Assembly (NCBI GenBank): GCA_043806215.1
Contig: JAZDHD010000402.1
Coordinates: forward strand, 10,140-74,139
Direction of reading: 5' to 3'
Source: JAVHLK01 sp043806215
GTDB taxonomy: Bacteria; Desulfobacterota; Desulfomonilia; Desulfomonilales; Desulfomonilaceae
Length of the DNA stretch: 64,000 bases
Part shown: positions 16,981 through 25,180 of the stretch, piece by piece
How the letters are laid out: each line of letters begins with the position of its first letter
How positions within the stretch are numbered: position 1 is the stretch's first letter
Made by a program: the position numbers and the translations under genes
Notes under the pieces: model-generated
Databases searched by the model: none
The model's input: the letters and a program-made list of their open reading frames with translations, nothing else
What the model was told of the DNA's origin: nothing

Positions 16981-17727
16981 CTACACCCGTTTCTTCTTCC
17001 TCGTTATCGCAACCGCATCTTTCAGAACCCGGCAAACCTGGTTTTCCGGGCATTCGTTACAATCCACCCCGCTTGTGCACTCGCCCATCTCCCTTATCTC
17101 GGCCCTGTACCGATCTCTCTTCTCCTCGGCCACTCTTTCGGCAGTCGGCCGCAGCATCTCGATATGATTCGCGTCGGAAGAGATAAGGATCACGTTGGCT
17201 TTGGTGAACATGTGGCGATCCTTAAAGATTTCTGCAACAAGTCGCCGACCGATTGCCGCCAGGGTGATGCCGTGATCCAGGGCTTCTTGACGAACCCGAA
17301 GCCACATCTTGTCGAGAGCCGCCCTTGCCGTCACTCCCTGAAAACGGTCACAGACGGAGAGTTTTCCGGACAGAGCCCGCCTGCTGCGCTCGTCGGCCTC
17401 AACGACCTCCGCAAGGACGATGAGGGCAAAGGGGTGACGCCCGGGAGCGAGCTCGTGGAGTTCGCCGCCCAGGACCAATACCCCGTTATCCCCTATCAGA
17501 CCGTTTGTCCGCGTGATCAAACAGAGGCAGATGGAAGGCGTGGATGGATGCCCCAATTCGAGGACCGTATTCCCGGCGCCGATGATGCGGCGGGGAGCCT
17601 CGCCTCTGCACGGGCTCTCGTCTTCAATACCGGGAAAGACCCGGTAGCGCCGGGCCGGCACCCCTGCCTTTTCCAGTGCCTCCGCCGGCATCTTGATTTC
17701 CGCTATGAAGCGACCGTCGTCCGACAT
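16981..17727 (-). CDS. Stand-alone protein resembling part of acetyl-CoA synthase beta subunit
   Basis: A 248-residue soluble protein. Residues 50-210 follow the pattern of the CODH/ACS beta-subunit region just before the A-cluster: ELGHPSTPSICLCLIT, VLVLGGELHEL, a FALIVLAEVVE strand, a short helix with CDRFQGVTARAALDKMWLRVRQEALDHGITLAAIG, then a charged helix. It ends with C217, C223, C226 and C232 in a compact cluster (CTSGVDCNECPENQVC), where ACS has its cluster cysteines. It is much shorter than ACS and lacks the other domains. Flanked by a CooC-type maturase and an acyl-CoA dehydrogenase in a BcrBC-type operon. The role is unknown; a metal-binding accessory or acyl-transferring subunit is plausible. 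Confidence 0.6.
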   Translation of the reverse strand: MSDDGRFIAEIKMPAEALEKAGVPARRYRVFPGIEDESPCRGEAPRRIIGAGNTVLELGHPSTPSICLCLITRTNGLIGDNGVLVLGGELHELAPGRHPFALIVLAEVVEADERSRRALSGKLSVCDRFQGVTARAALDKMWLRVRQEALDHGITLAAIGRRLVAEIFKDRHMFTKANVILISSDANHIEMLRPTAERVAEEKRDRYRAEIREMGECTSGVDCNECPENQVCRVLKDAVAITRKKKRV

Positions 17728-17792
17728 GCGGGCATCCCCTATCCCATGGTCTGTTCATCAATCCGGCTAATGGTCGATTCCGGGCAGATTCA

Positions 17793-19025
17793 CTACCCAC
17801 AATCGTAGTACCCGCGGCACACGTCCAGGCGTCCCAGCTGGCCGCCCCCCACCCACAGCTGAATCATCTTGCAATCCCGCCAGTACTTCTCCACATCGTA
17901 GTCGCGCACGTAACCGTATGCACCCATGAGCTCCATTGCCTTGTTCGTCACCGACACGGCAACATCGCATGCATGCATTTTCGCAATGCTCGCTCTGGAC
18001 AACATGGAATTCGACGTAGGCGGACCGTAGTCCCCGGGATGATCATACATGTATGCAGCCGCATAGGCATACTGCCGAGCAGTTTCTATGCCCACGGCCA
18101 TGTCGGCCAGTATGCACGCGGCCACGGAGTGATCTCGGATCGGTTTGTCGGCGACGACTCTCTCGCCGGTGTATTTGAGAACCGTTTCAAACGCGCCCTG
18201 TGCTTGGCCCACGGCCAGAGCGGCGGTAACCAGACGTCCAAGGATCAGGTTGTTGAGAAGCAATTGGCCATCTTGGCCCGGCCCCGCGGCCCGGAATTCC
18301 TTGGGCACCCGTACGTCGTCCAGGAAGGCCGCATGATTCTTGTCCCCCTGCATGCCCGCTTTCTTCTCGTTCTTGCCGAAAGTGAGCCCTTTGCTGTCTC
18401 CGGGCACGTATATTATCGCAATCCCCTCATCCCCGAGTCCGGGATCGGTTGTACAGACCACGCAATAGGCATTCGCTATGCCGCTGTTGGATGCCCACAT
18501 CTTCCGGCCGTTGATAACCCATTCGTCCCCGTCGAGTCTGGCCGTGGTTCGAATCTTCTTTCCCTTCAAGGCAACATTCTCTATGTCGCAGCCGCCCCCG
18601 CCGTGGGGTCCGCCCGGCTCCGTCATGGAAAAACAGCCCAATTTCAGGACGTTACCGCAAAACTCAGGAGCGAAGCGATCCAAGACGGCTTTGTTCCCCG
18701 CGGCAAGCGCCGGCACAAATGCCCACCCGGTCACGTTGAAGGCCGTGCAGATCCCGCTGTCGCCGCGGCCGAGTTCTTCGTGCACCACCGCGTTGGTGAC
18801 GACCGAGGCCGCGCCGCTGCCGCCGTATTCCTCAGGAAAGGGAGCCTTTTGGATCCCCAGATCCGTCAACCCCTGAAGGACTTTGTGTACCAGCACGTGT
18901 TCCTTGTCGTCGTCCACTTGCTGCCGGATAGGTACGATCTCGTTGTTGACGAACTTGCGGAGCACGTCCCTCAACATGTGATCTTCCTTCTTCAGATACA
19001 CATCCACCTGCGATTTCATCGTCAT
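17793..19025 (-). CDS. Acyl-CoA dehydrogenase family flavoprotein lacking the usual catalytic Glu
   Basis: A 410-residue protein of the FAD-dependent acyl-CoA dehydrogenase fold, first gene of the six-gene operon. ATG 19025 has AGGAG eight bases upstream; the 47 codons before it are excluded. Visible: FPEEYGGSG, FSMTEPGG, WVINGRKMWASN, GAYGYVRDYDVEKYWRD. The position of the catalytic base (the Glu of IYEG in medium- and short-chain enzymes) is V392 in QLWVGGGQLGR, and the alternative helix-G site of the isovaleryl type reads NLILGRL with Gly in place of Glu. D89 (GRGDSGI) lies in the region where cyclohexenecarboxyl-CoA dehydrogenases use Asp91, so an alicyclic acyl-CoA substrate is worth considering (inference). 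Confidence 0.85.
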   Translation of the reverse strand: MTMKSQVDVYLKKEDHMLRDVLRKFVNNEIVPIRQQVDDDKEHVLVHKVLQGLTDLGIQKAPFPEEYGGSGAASVVTNAVVHEELGRGDSGICTAFNVTGWAFVPALAAGNKAVLDRFAPEFCGNVLKLGCFSMTEPGGPHGGGGCDIENVALKGKKIRTTARLDGDEWVINGRKMWASNSGIANAYCVVCTTDPGLGDEGIAIIYVPGDSKGLTFGKNEKKAGMQGDKNHAAFLDDVRVPKEFRAAGPGQDGQLLLNNLILGRLVTAALAVGQAQGAFETVLKYTGERVVADKPIRDHSVAACILADMAVGIETARQYAYAAAYMYDHPGDYGPPTSNSMLSRASIAKMHACDVAVSVTNKAMELMGAYGYVRDYDVEKYWRDCKMIQLWVGGGQLGRLDVCRGYYDCG

Positions 19026-19788
19026 AGATCCGCTCCTGTTTTTTTCGCGGCCGTGGCCTGCCGGCCTGTTGGAAGGGATTTCGTCGGCGTTCCCGTCGTT
19101 TTGCGGTTTGGCCGGGTTTCCGCCTCTGCTTTCAAGGACATTTCCACGTAGGAGTTGGATAGGCATTCGGCGCTCAGGCTTCCCGCTTCCTGCCGCTGAC
19201 CGGAGGTTGTGCCCAAAGCCTATCCGCTCAACACCAAGCAGGATTCATGCCGGAATGGTCGACGACCGGAACACCCTGTCATTACGGGAATAGAGCCTCA
19301 CCGTCCACAGCAACCAAAGCGGAGGATTTGTCAAGACATGTTGACATCGAGGAAACTTGTCGAGGAATCTCAGGGCCGGAAGTGATGATGGGCGAGGAAA
19401 AGCTTTCTTGATACGTCAAGAAACCTTGATACGAAAATTCCTTACATGAGGAGATCGTCTTCGCGGAGACTGTCCGGCCATGTCGGTCAAGCGGTATTGT
19501 CCCGGATCTCTCGGACTTGGTGAATTCACGTAACGTAGTACCGGCAAATGCCCTACGATTGGTTACAGTATCATCCGTCCCACCGATCCGGCCATCCCCC
19601 ATTCCTCCGAGTTTGATCTGCCTCGTATGAGAGGATTGTAACGGCTATGGGACGGCGAAGACAACAACCTTGATCTTCGGAACCAAACGTACCCACTGGT
19701 CCCCCCTGAAGTGACTTTTCCACCGAGGGAGGTCTTCCCGGGAGTTCGATGCTGCGGGTCCGTTAAGGGTACCAATTGAAGAAATTGC
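19026..19788. other. Gene-free stretch upstream of the acyl-CoA dehydrogenase operon
   Basis: No gene is supported in about 760 bases. Minus-strand frames of 70 and 106 codons exist but lack ribosome sites and recognisable sequence. The region between 19310 and 19460 has several ttgacat, cttgtcaag and ttgatac words in both orientations that may contain the operon promoter, which I cannot pin down. Confidence 0.4.
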
Positions 19789-19817
19789 TTGACATTACTG
19801 AGGACAATTCTTACTGT
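19789..19817 (+). promoter_or_regulatory. Possible sigma-70 promoter for the NYN gene
   Basis: TTGACA at 19789-19794 matches the -35 consensus perfectly. After a 17-base spacer comes TACTGT (19812-19817), a weak -10. The NYN-domain gene starts 160 bases downstream on the same strand. Confidence 0.35.
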
Positions 19818-19979
19818 ATGTTAACGGGAGTGGTGAGCGGCTTCCTCACCATTTTCCGAAACTGTAATCACCCCCATGTTTGCGGACATGGGCAGACGGG
19901 CTCCCTTCGGGGGGCCTTATCGCATTCAGCGAGCTTTCCTTTTCCATAACCTACCCATCCGGCGCGGCGCAAGGGACCC

Positions 19980-20642
19980 ATGGACACCTGTATTTATATA
20001 GACGGGTTCAACTTCTATTACGGTGCGGTCAAGGACACACCTCACAAGTGGCTTGATTTCAAGTCTCTCTTTCAGAGTATCCTGCCCCCGAATTATGTTA
20101 TTAGCTCGATCAAATATTTCACGGCTCGAGTCTCGGCCACTCCACATGACCCGGGAAAGCCTAACCGGCAAGATCGCCTTATTGAGGCTCTCAAAGCGCA
20201 CATTCCTGAGATCGAGATACATGAAGGAAATTTCACCACTCACGAGAGATGGTTCAATCTCAGTAATCATAGGGGTGATCAACTGCGCTCCAACGATTTC
20301 CTAGCCGCCAGAGTGGACGAGACCAAAGAAAAAGGCTCTGACGTGAAACTCGCGGTTCATCTCGTAAATGATGCACACAAACAGTCATATGAGTGCTTTG
20401 TTGTGGTCTCAAATGATAGTGACCTGGCGGAGGCTATGAAGATTGTCAAAGGGATGCCGAGGACTCTGGTCATTCTTATGACGCCCCCACGTTTTAAGAG
20501 AACGCGATCTACGCTCTTGAAGACGCATTCCCATCAAGCTTGGAAGATCAAATCATCACATTTGGCCGATAGCCAATTACCTGATCCGGTAGTGGATTCG
20601 ACTACGGGTAAGCGCTATGCAAGACCTGCGGAGTGGTGGTAG
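19980..20642 (+). CDS. NYN-domain (LabA/DUF88-like) protein, putative PIN-like RNase
   Basis: A 220-residue protein. The N-terminus CIYIDGFNFYYG has the first conserved Asp and Asn of NYN domains; KGSDVKLAVHLVNDA and VVVSNDSDLAEAM supply the remaining acidic residues of a PIN-like metal site, so RNA cleavage is the expected activity. Such proteins are frequent in accessory regions. It stands alone between two large spacers on the opposite strand from its neighbours, and its codon use looks more AT-tolerant than theirs, which would fit acquisition by transfer (impression, not measured). The start is at the first ATG of the frame; the ribosome site (AAGGG) is modest. Confidence 0.82.
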   Translation: MDTCIYIDGFNFYYGAVKDTPHKWLDFKSLFQSILPPNYVISSIKYFTARVSATPHDPGKPNRQDRLIEALKAHIPEIEIHEGNFTTHERWFNLSNHRGDQLRSNDFLAARVDETKEKGSDVKLAVHLVNDAHKQSYECFVVVSNDSDLAEAMKIVKGMPRTLVILMTPPRFKRTRSTLLKTHSHQAWKIKSSHLADSQLPDPVVDSTTGKRYARPAEWW

Positions 20643-20811
20643 TCCAGGCTGTAGGGTTACTGGGCAGGTTTCTTGTTTGTCGGCCATGCGGGGGTAGGTC
20701 CCGGCAACTCGCAAGCCCCAGGACGGGGGGTATCGCGGTCACAGTAACAACCAGTTTTGGCGCTGCCTAGTCAATGGTTTGCGGACGGCCCCTCAAGTCG
20801 GCCTTCCCCGG

Positions 20812-22242
20812 TCAATCACCACGTTTGTTCTTCAAGCGCTGATTCAGTGCCTGGGGCGTAATCCCCAACATGAATGCCGCGGCCCGCTGATTCCCGTTCG
20901 AGCGGTGCAGCGCCTCGCTGATGAGTGCCGCGGTCGCTTCCTTGATGGTGGGAAGCTGATCCAGGTGAGCAAATGATGGCTCGACCGACGACGAGGGCCG
21001 GACGAAGCCATGGATGGTTGCGGCTCCTTCACTGCCCTGTATGGCTGTCTTGAAGAGATCCGTCGAGAGCACTTCCGACCGGCTTCTTCCCACTGCGTCC
21101 ACCACCAGTGACTTGAGTTCTCTCACATTGCCCGGGAAGTGATGGCTTTGGAGAAGTTCGACAAGATCTTGACCGTATGTCGGTCTTTCTCTATCAAACT
21201 CTCTTGCCGCCTCTTCGATGAAGCAATCGAGAAGGATCGGGATGTCGTCCAAGCGCTCCCGCAGGGGAGGAATGCGCACGGTGTGCGTGCGGAGTCTGTA
21301 GAAGAGGTCTTCTCGGAACCGCCGTTCCTGTACCAACTTCGACAGATCCCTGTGGGTGGCGAAGAGAAACCTCACGTTTGCAGGCTTGGCCACATCAGCG
21401 CCCAAGGGAACGTACTCCTGCTTGTCGAGAAGGCGCAACAGCTTCACCTGTGAGTTCAGACTGAGGTCCCCGATTTCATCCAGGAACAGACTGCCTCCCG
21501 CGGCTCGCTCGATCCGGCCCAACCTTACGCCGGCCGCGTCGGTGAATGCGCCTTTTACGTGGCCGAAAAGGGTATCCGCGAACATGTTGTCGTCGACACC
21601 CGCGGCATTGACCGCAACAAGATCTCCTTCCCTTTCGCTGAGGGCATGGATGGCTTCGGCAATGAGTTCCTTGCCGACACCGGACTCGCCGGTTATCAGC
21701 ACCGGGTGGGTTCCCACCGCAATTGCCTCACAGTACCGGAATATGGCCTTCATGTTGCGGTTGCGTGTGACAATTCGTGAGAACTTGTCGGGATCCTCGG
21801 GTGAGTCGGAGAAAAAGCGGTGGATGAGTCTGGCATTCTCCCGCTTCAATTGGCGCATCTCGGTCGCCCTGCGGACAATGGGGAGCAGCCGCTCCCTGTC
21901 GACGGGTTTGAGGACGTAGTCGAATGCACCCCTTTGCATACACCGGACCGCCGTCTCCACCTCGTTTACTCCCGTTACCATTATGACGGGAATCTCCGGA
22001 TATTTGACGACGAGGCTCGACAGGATCTCTTCGCCCGAGAGATCGGGCATCAGCAGGTCCAGGAGGATAAGTTCAGCCTCCATGCCGGCAAGAATCTCGA
22101 ACACCCGCGGACTTTCCGAGCAAGTGACGATGTTGGTGTAGCCTCCGGTGCGCAGTGCAACTTCGAAGCTCTTGACGGCATGAATTTCGTCGTCGACAAT
22201 GAGTATGGGCTTGTGGGGCGCCCTGCCTCGCTTGCCGATCAT
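20812..22242 (-). CDS. NtrC-family response regulator with GAFTDA loop
   Basis: A 476-residue sigma-54-dependent regulator. Receiver at residues 10-125 (VDDE, phosphoacceptor in LILLDLLMPD, MVTG, KPVD), AAA+ domain at about 160-400 (GESGVGKE Walker A, LFLDEIGDLS Walker B, FYRLRT, PGNVREL), then a FIS-type helix-turn-helix at the end (NQRAAAFMLGITPQALNQRLK). The sigma-54 contact loop, normally GAFTGA, reads GAFTDA. ATG 22242 has GGAGG eight bases upstream and overlaps the kinase stop by ATGA, so the two genes form a cognate pair. Target genes are unknown; the adjacent MarR gene and the aromatic-type operon to the left are candidates only by position. Confidence 0.93.
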   Translation of the reverse strand: MIGKRGRAPHKPILIVDDEIHAVKSFEVALRTGGYTNIVTCSESPRVFEILAGMEAELILLDLLMPDLSGEEILSSLVVKYPEIPVIMVTGVNEVETAVRCMQRGAFDYVLKPVDRERLLPIVRRATEMRQLKRENARLIHRFFSDSPEDPDKFSRIVTRNRNMKAIFRYCEAIAVGTHPVLITGESGVGKELIAEAIHALSEREGDLVAVNAAGVDDNMFADTLFGHVKGAFTDAAGVRLGRIERAAGGSLFLDEIGDLSLNSQVKLLRLLDKQEYVPLGADVAKPANVRFLFATHRDLSKLVQERRFREDLFYRLRTHTVRIPPLRERLDDIPILLDCFIEEAAREFDRERPTYGQDLVELLQSHHFPGNVRELKSLVVDAVGRSRSEVLSTDLFKTAIQGSEGAATIHGFVRPSSSVEPSFAHLDQLPTIKEATAALISEALHRSNGNQRAAAFMLGITPQALNQRLKNKRGD

Positions 22243-24443
22243 TCTTTTCCCCTCCGGCAGACGCAGGCATATGCGCCCAGGACCGCATCGGCCTCTTGAG
22301 GCAAGCAATGGGGATGGTGGGAGGCGGAAGACAACTCGTCCCCATCGGCACATGCAGCGCAGCACACGCCCGAGTCCACGGCCGGCAAACGAAGATACAC
22401 CTTGGTACCGGCGCCGAATTTCGACTCGAATTCCAGTCTCCCATTATGTTCTTTTACTATCCCTGCACATACGGACAATCCGAGGCCGGTCCCGCCGACG
22501 TCCGCCTTTGTCGTGAAGAACGGATCGAGGACATGATCCATGTGTTCGGGCCGGATACCCGTGCCCTCATCCGCAATGCACACCACAACCTCATTATCTT
22601 CCGGAACATGAGATGTCGTGACGACAATTCCCTTATTCCGGTCGGGCAATGCTTGACAGGCATTCTGGATGAGGTTGACCACCACCTGTTCCAGCCTTTG
22701 CAGGCTTCCCCTTACCAAAGGCAGATTCTTTGGACAGTCCACAAATACCGACCGAGTAGACTTCTTGATTTGATGTGCCGTAAGGCTCAGGGCCGCGGTA
22801 ACGACATCGTTCACGTTCACCTTGTGCGTCACATCCGCACTATCCCTCTTGGCATAGTTCTTCATGTTCGCGATGATCCGGCTGATCCGTTTCGACCCTT
22901 CCCATATCCCATCGAACAGATTGGTGATTTCGCTTCGCATCTCCGAATAGGGGATGTTCGACACCAGAAAATCGCCGCACTCCTCATGGTATTTGTCGAG
23001 AACCGGGAGGACGTCCTCCCACGCATTGCGAAGAACCGAGGAGTTCATCATGATGAAGTTGTTCGGGTTGTTGATTTCATGGGCAACCCCCGACGCCACG
23101 ACGCCCAATGAAGCCAGTTTGTCGGCTTCCACCAATTGGCGCCGTCTAAGTTCCGCCTCTTCCTCCATCTTTCTCTTGTCCGTGATATCGATCCCGATGG
23201 AGACAATGTGGGCCTTCATCTCCTTCGTGTCTCCCATGAGGCTGTTGGACCAGGAGATGAGCCGCCGTTGGCCCCCCCTGGTCACCCAGTGATTCTCAAA
23301 AGACGCAGGGGGAGCCTTCTCTTCGGTCAATGGAAATATCCCCTTGACGCAGTCGCTTTCCTTGGGGGAAACAAGGAAGTCCCAGACATGGCTCCCCACC
23401 GTTTCCTCGGCGGAGTACCCCGTCAATCGTTCACAAGCCTCATTGAAGAGCACGATGCGGCCCTCATGGTCCGTAACCAGTATGAGGGCGCCTCTGTTGT
23501 TGAGGACGGCCCCCGTGAATTTTCTCTCTTCGTTGAGCTTCTCCTCGGTTTGCCTCCGTCGTATCTCGGCCCCGAGACGATTGGCAACCGCCTGAACGGC
23601 ATCGATCATAAGATTCGTTTCAAGGCGTTCAATGGTGTCGGCAAGCACTATGGCGCCTATGGCATTGCCTTCAACGTTCAGAGGCACGGCGAGAATCGTT
23701 TCAGCACCGGCCTCCCTGAGCACATATCCTCTGAACTCATCGGTCTTACTCAGTCCCGTCACATTGACTGTTTCCCTGTCCCGGACCACCTTCCACGAAA
23801 AGCATCGTTCAGGCGGCAGGCGTTTGGCCGTACGCAGGAGTTTGCCTGAGAAATCGACTTCTCCCAGCACAAGTATCTCGTCCGCTGGTTCGTCGTACAG
23901 ACAGATCACTCCGTAGGGGTAATCGAATCGTTCGACAATCATTGCCACGAGCTGTCCGCAAATCTCCGATAACGTCTTAGGGGAATGAAATATCTCGGAA
24001 ATCGAGTTGAGGACCTCGGTCACGCTGTACCGGTTCCTCAGATAGGAAACGTCCTGAGCCACGATCAGCCGGCCCGGGATCTTCTCATCCGCACAAGTGA
24101 CGGGGTACGATCTGGTGTAATACAGGCGCCCAATGAGCAGGCTGCTTTCTATGACCTCGATGCGTTCGGACGATGGGCCCTTCACTACGGGACAGCCTTC
24201 GCAGGGGACTTCGAATTGACAGGCGACATCGAAAAACCGATTTCCGACCATCTCCTCCCGCGTGCGGCCGACAAATTCCGCCGCTGCCTGATTCGTCCAA
24301 AGGACGTTCAGGTTATGGTCGTGATAGACGATCATTTCGGGCATGGCGTCGAGAAACGATTCGAGCAGGTCCCCCTTCTTCTCTTTGTCCATCTCGTGCA
24401 CGGGAATCGAGAGTTGCGCCGGGTGCGGGCGGAATTCGGTCAT
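22239..24443 (-). CDS. PAS-GAF-PAS sensor histidine kinase
   Basis: A 734-residue soluble kinase, partner of the NtrC-type regulator. Order: PAS (about 25-135; MPEMIVYHDHNLNVLWTN), GAF (about 140-310; YPYGVICLYDE, ETILAVPLNVEGNAIGAIVL), PAS (about 320-435; NRGALILVTDHEGRIVLFNEACERLTGY), dimerisation domain with His in ASGVAHEINNP, and ATPase domain (NLIQNACQAL, DEGTGI, GGTGLGLSV). No membrane segment, so the signal is probably cytoplasmic, such as redox state or a small molecule. ATG 24443 is chosen because the four codons before it (ATGGAGGGAGAA) themselves contain its ribosome site. Confidence 0.93.
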   Translation of the reverse strand: MTEFRPHPAQLSIPVHEMDKEKKGDLLESFLDAMPEMIVYHDHNLNVLWTNQAAAEFVGRTREEMVGNRFFDVACQFEVPCEGCPVVKGPSSERIEVIESSLLIGRLYYTRSYPVTCADEKIPGRLIVAQDVSYLRNRYSVTEVLNSISEIFHSPKTLSEICGQLVAMIVERFDYPYGVICLYDEPADEILVLGEVDFSGKLLRTAKRLPPERCFSWKVVRDRETVNVTGLSKTDEFRGYVLREAGAETILAVPLNVEGNAIGAIVLADTIERLETNLMIDAVQAVANRLGAEIRRRQTEEKLNEERKFTGAVLNNRGALILVTDHEGRIVLFNEACERLTGYSAEETVGSHVWDFLVSPKESDCVKGIFPLTEEKAPPASFENHWVTRGGQRRLISWSNSLMGDTKEMKAHIVSIGIDITDKRKMEEEAELRRRQLVEADKLASLGVVASGVAHEINNPNNFIMMNSSVLRNAWEDVLPVLDKYHEECGDFLVSNIPYSEMRSEITNLFDGIWEGSKRISRIIANMKNYAKRDSADVTHKVNVNDVVTAALSLTAHQIKKSTRSVFVDCPKNLPLVRGSLQRLEQVVVNLIQNACQALPDRNKGIVVTTSHVPEDNEVVVCIADEGTGIRPEHMDHVLDPFFTTKADVGGTGLGLSVCAGIVKEHNGRLEFESKFGAGTKVYLRLPAVDSGVCCAACADGDELSSASHHPHCLPQEADAVLGAYACVCRRGKE

Positions 24444-24494
24444 TTCTCCCTCCATCTCGTAACCCGGGCCGGAGGCCGGCCGGGGCAGGGACGG

Positions 24495-25016
24495 CTAGAG
24501 AGAATCCTCCAAACTCTCCCCCAGTGAGGATTGCTCAAATGCCGTCAATTCGGATCGATCTTTCCCGTTGGTCTGGCGGAGAATATCCTGCAACGTGCTC
24601 AGGAGAGCGTTTCTTTGTGGAGCGGAGTATCTCGTCAAGTATTCCCGCAGGCTCCGCTCTTTCCGGTCGGAAATCGCCTTCAGGACTTCGGTGCCCATCG
24701 GAGTGATTTGCAGCCTCTTTATGCGGTCGTCGTCCGGATCGCTTTTCCTCACGATGAACCCGCTCTTTTCCAGTCTCTTGGCGATACCGGTCATATTGGC
24801 ACTGGAAACCAACATGATCCGGTTAACGTTCCTCATTGTATTCTCGCCGTCTTCCGAGGCATCCAGAACCCTGAGCACGTTATACTGAGAAAAGGTCAGC
24901 CCCCACTTCTTGACTACCGCGGCGGAATCCTTCTTGAAGCGTTCGGCAATTCGTACCATGGCCATCATGACCTTCTCATCGATACTCATATCATTCTTAT
25001 AACCGGAATCGGACAC
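24495..25016 (-). CDS. MarR-family regulator, paralogue 1
   Basis: A 173-residue winged-helix repressor-type protein. SIDEKVMMAMVRIAERF begins the dimerisation helix; LTFSQYNVLRVLDA, then NRIMLVSSANMTGIAKRLEKSGFIVRKSDPDDDRIKRLQITPMG are the recognition helix and wing. It is clearly related to the second MarR protein at 33281-33754 (same helices, same RKSD-D-D-R wing). The GTG at 25016 is used; the ATG nine codons later is an alternative. It lies upstream of the kinase/regulator pair on the same strand. A promoter and a half-palindrome shared with the other MarR gene lie in its upstream region, suggesting autoregulation. Confidence 0.87.
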   Translation of the reverse strand: MSDSGYKNDMSIDEKVMMAMVRIAERFKKDSAAVVKKWGLTFSQYNVLRVLDASEDGENTMRNVNRIMLVSSANMTGIAKRLEKSGFIVRKSDPDDDRIKRLQITPMGTEVLKAISDRKERSLREYLTRYSAPQRNALLSTLQDILRQTNGKDRSELTAFEQSSLGESLEDSL

Positions 25017-25054
25017 CGTGGGAGAACCGTCCTGAACAACGTATTTTTCCTCAT

Positions 25055-25083
25055 ATGTTAAAAGTTAACGAGTAAATTGTCAA
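25055..25083 (-). promoter_or_regulatory. Promoter with putative MarR operator, MarR paralogue 1
   Basis: Minus-strand TTGACA (25083-25078), 17-base spacer, TAACAT (25060-25055). The spacer carries TTTACTCGTTAAC (25076-25064), which resembles the perfect palindrome TTTACTAGTAAA in the same place before the second MarR gene. Bound repressor would block RNA polymerase. Confidence 0.5.
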
Positions 25084-25180
25084 TAGTTTAATGAATAATC
25101 CCGACTCTCCCCCGGGAGCCGACTTAAGCGGCGAGTAAGACCGAAAGGGACTATAGGTATTCAGGAATTCTTCCGGAATT

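Noticed and set aside
19282..19775. 106- and 70-codon minus-strand frames in the spacer before the NYN gene
   Set aside because: No ribosome sites, no recognisable domains, and mutually overlapping frames in non-coding-looking DNA.
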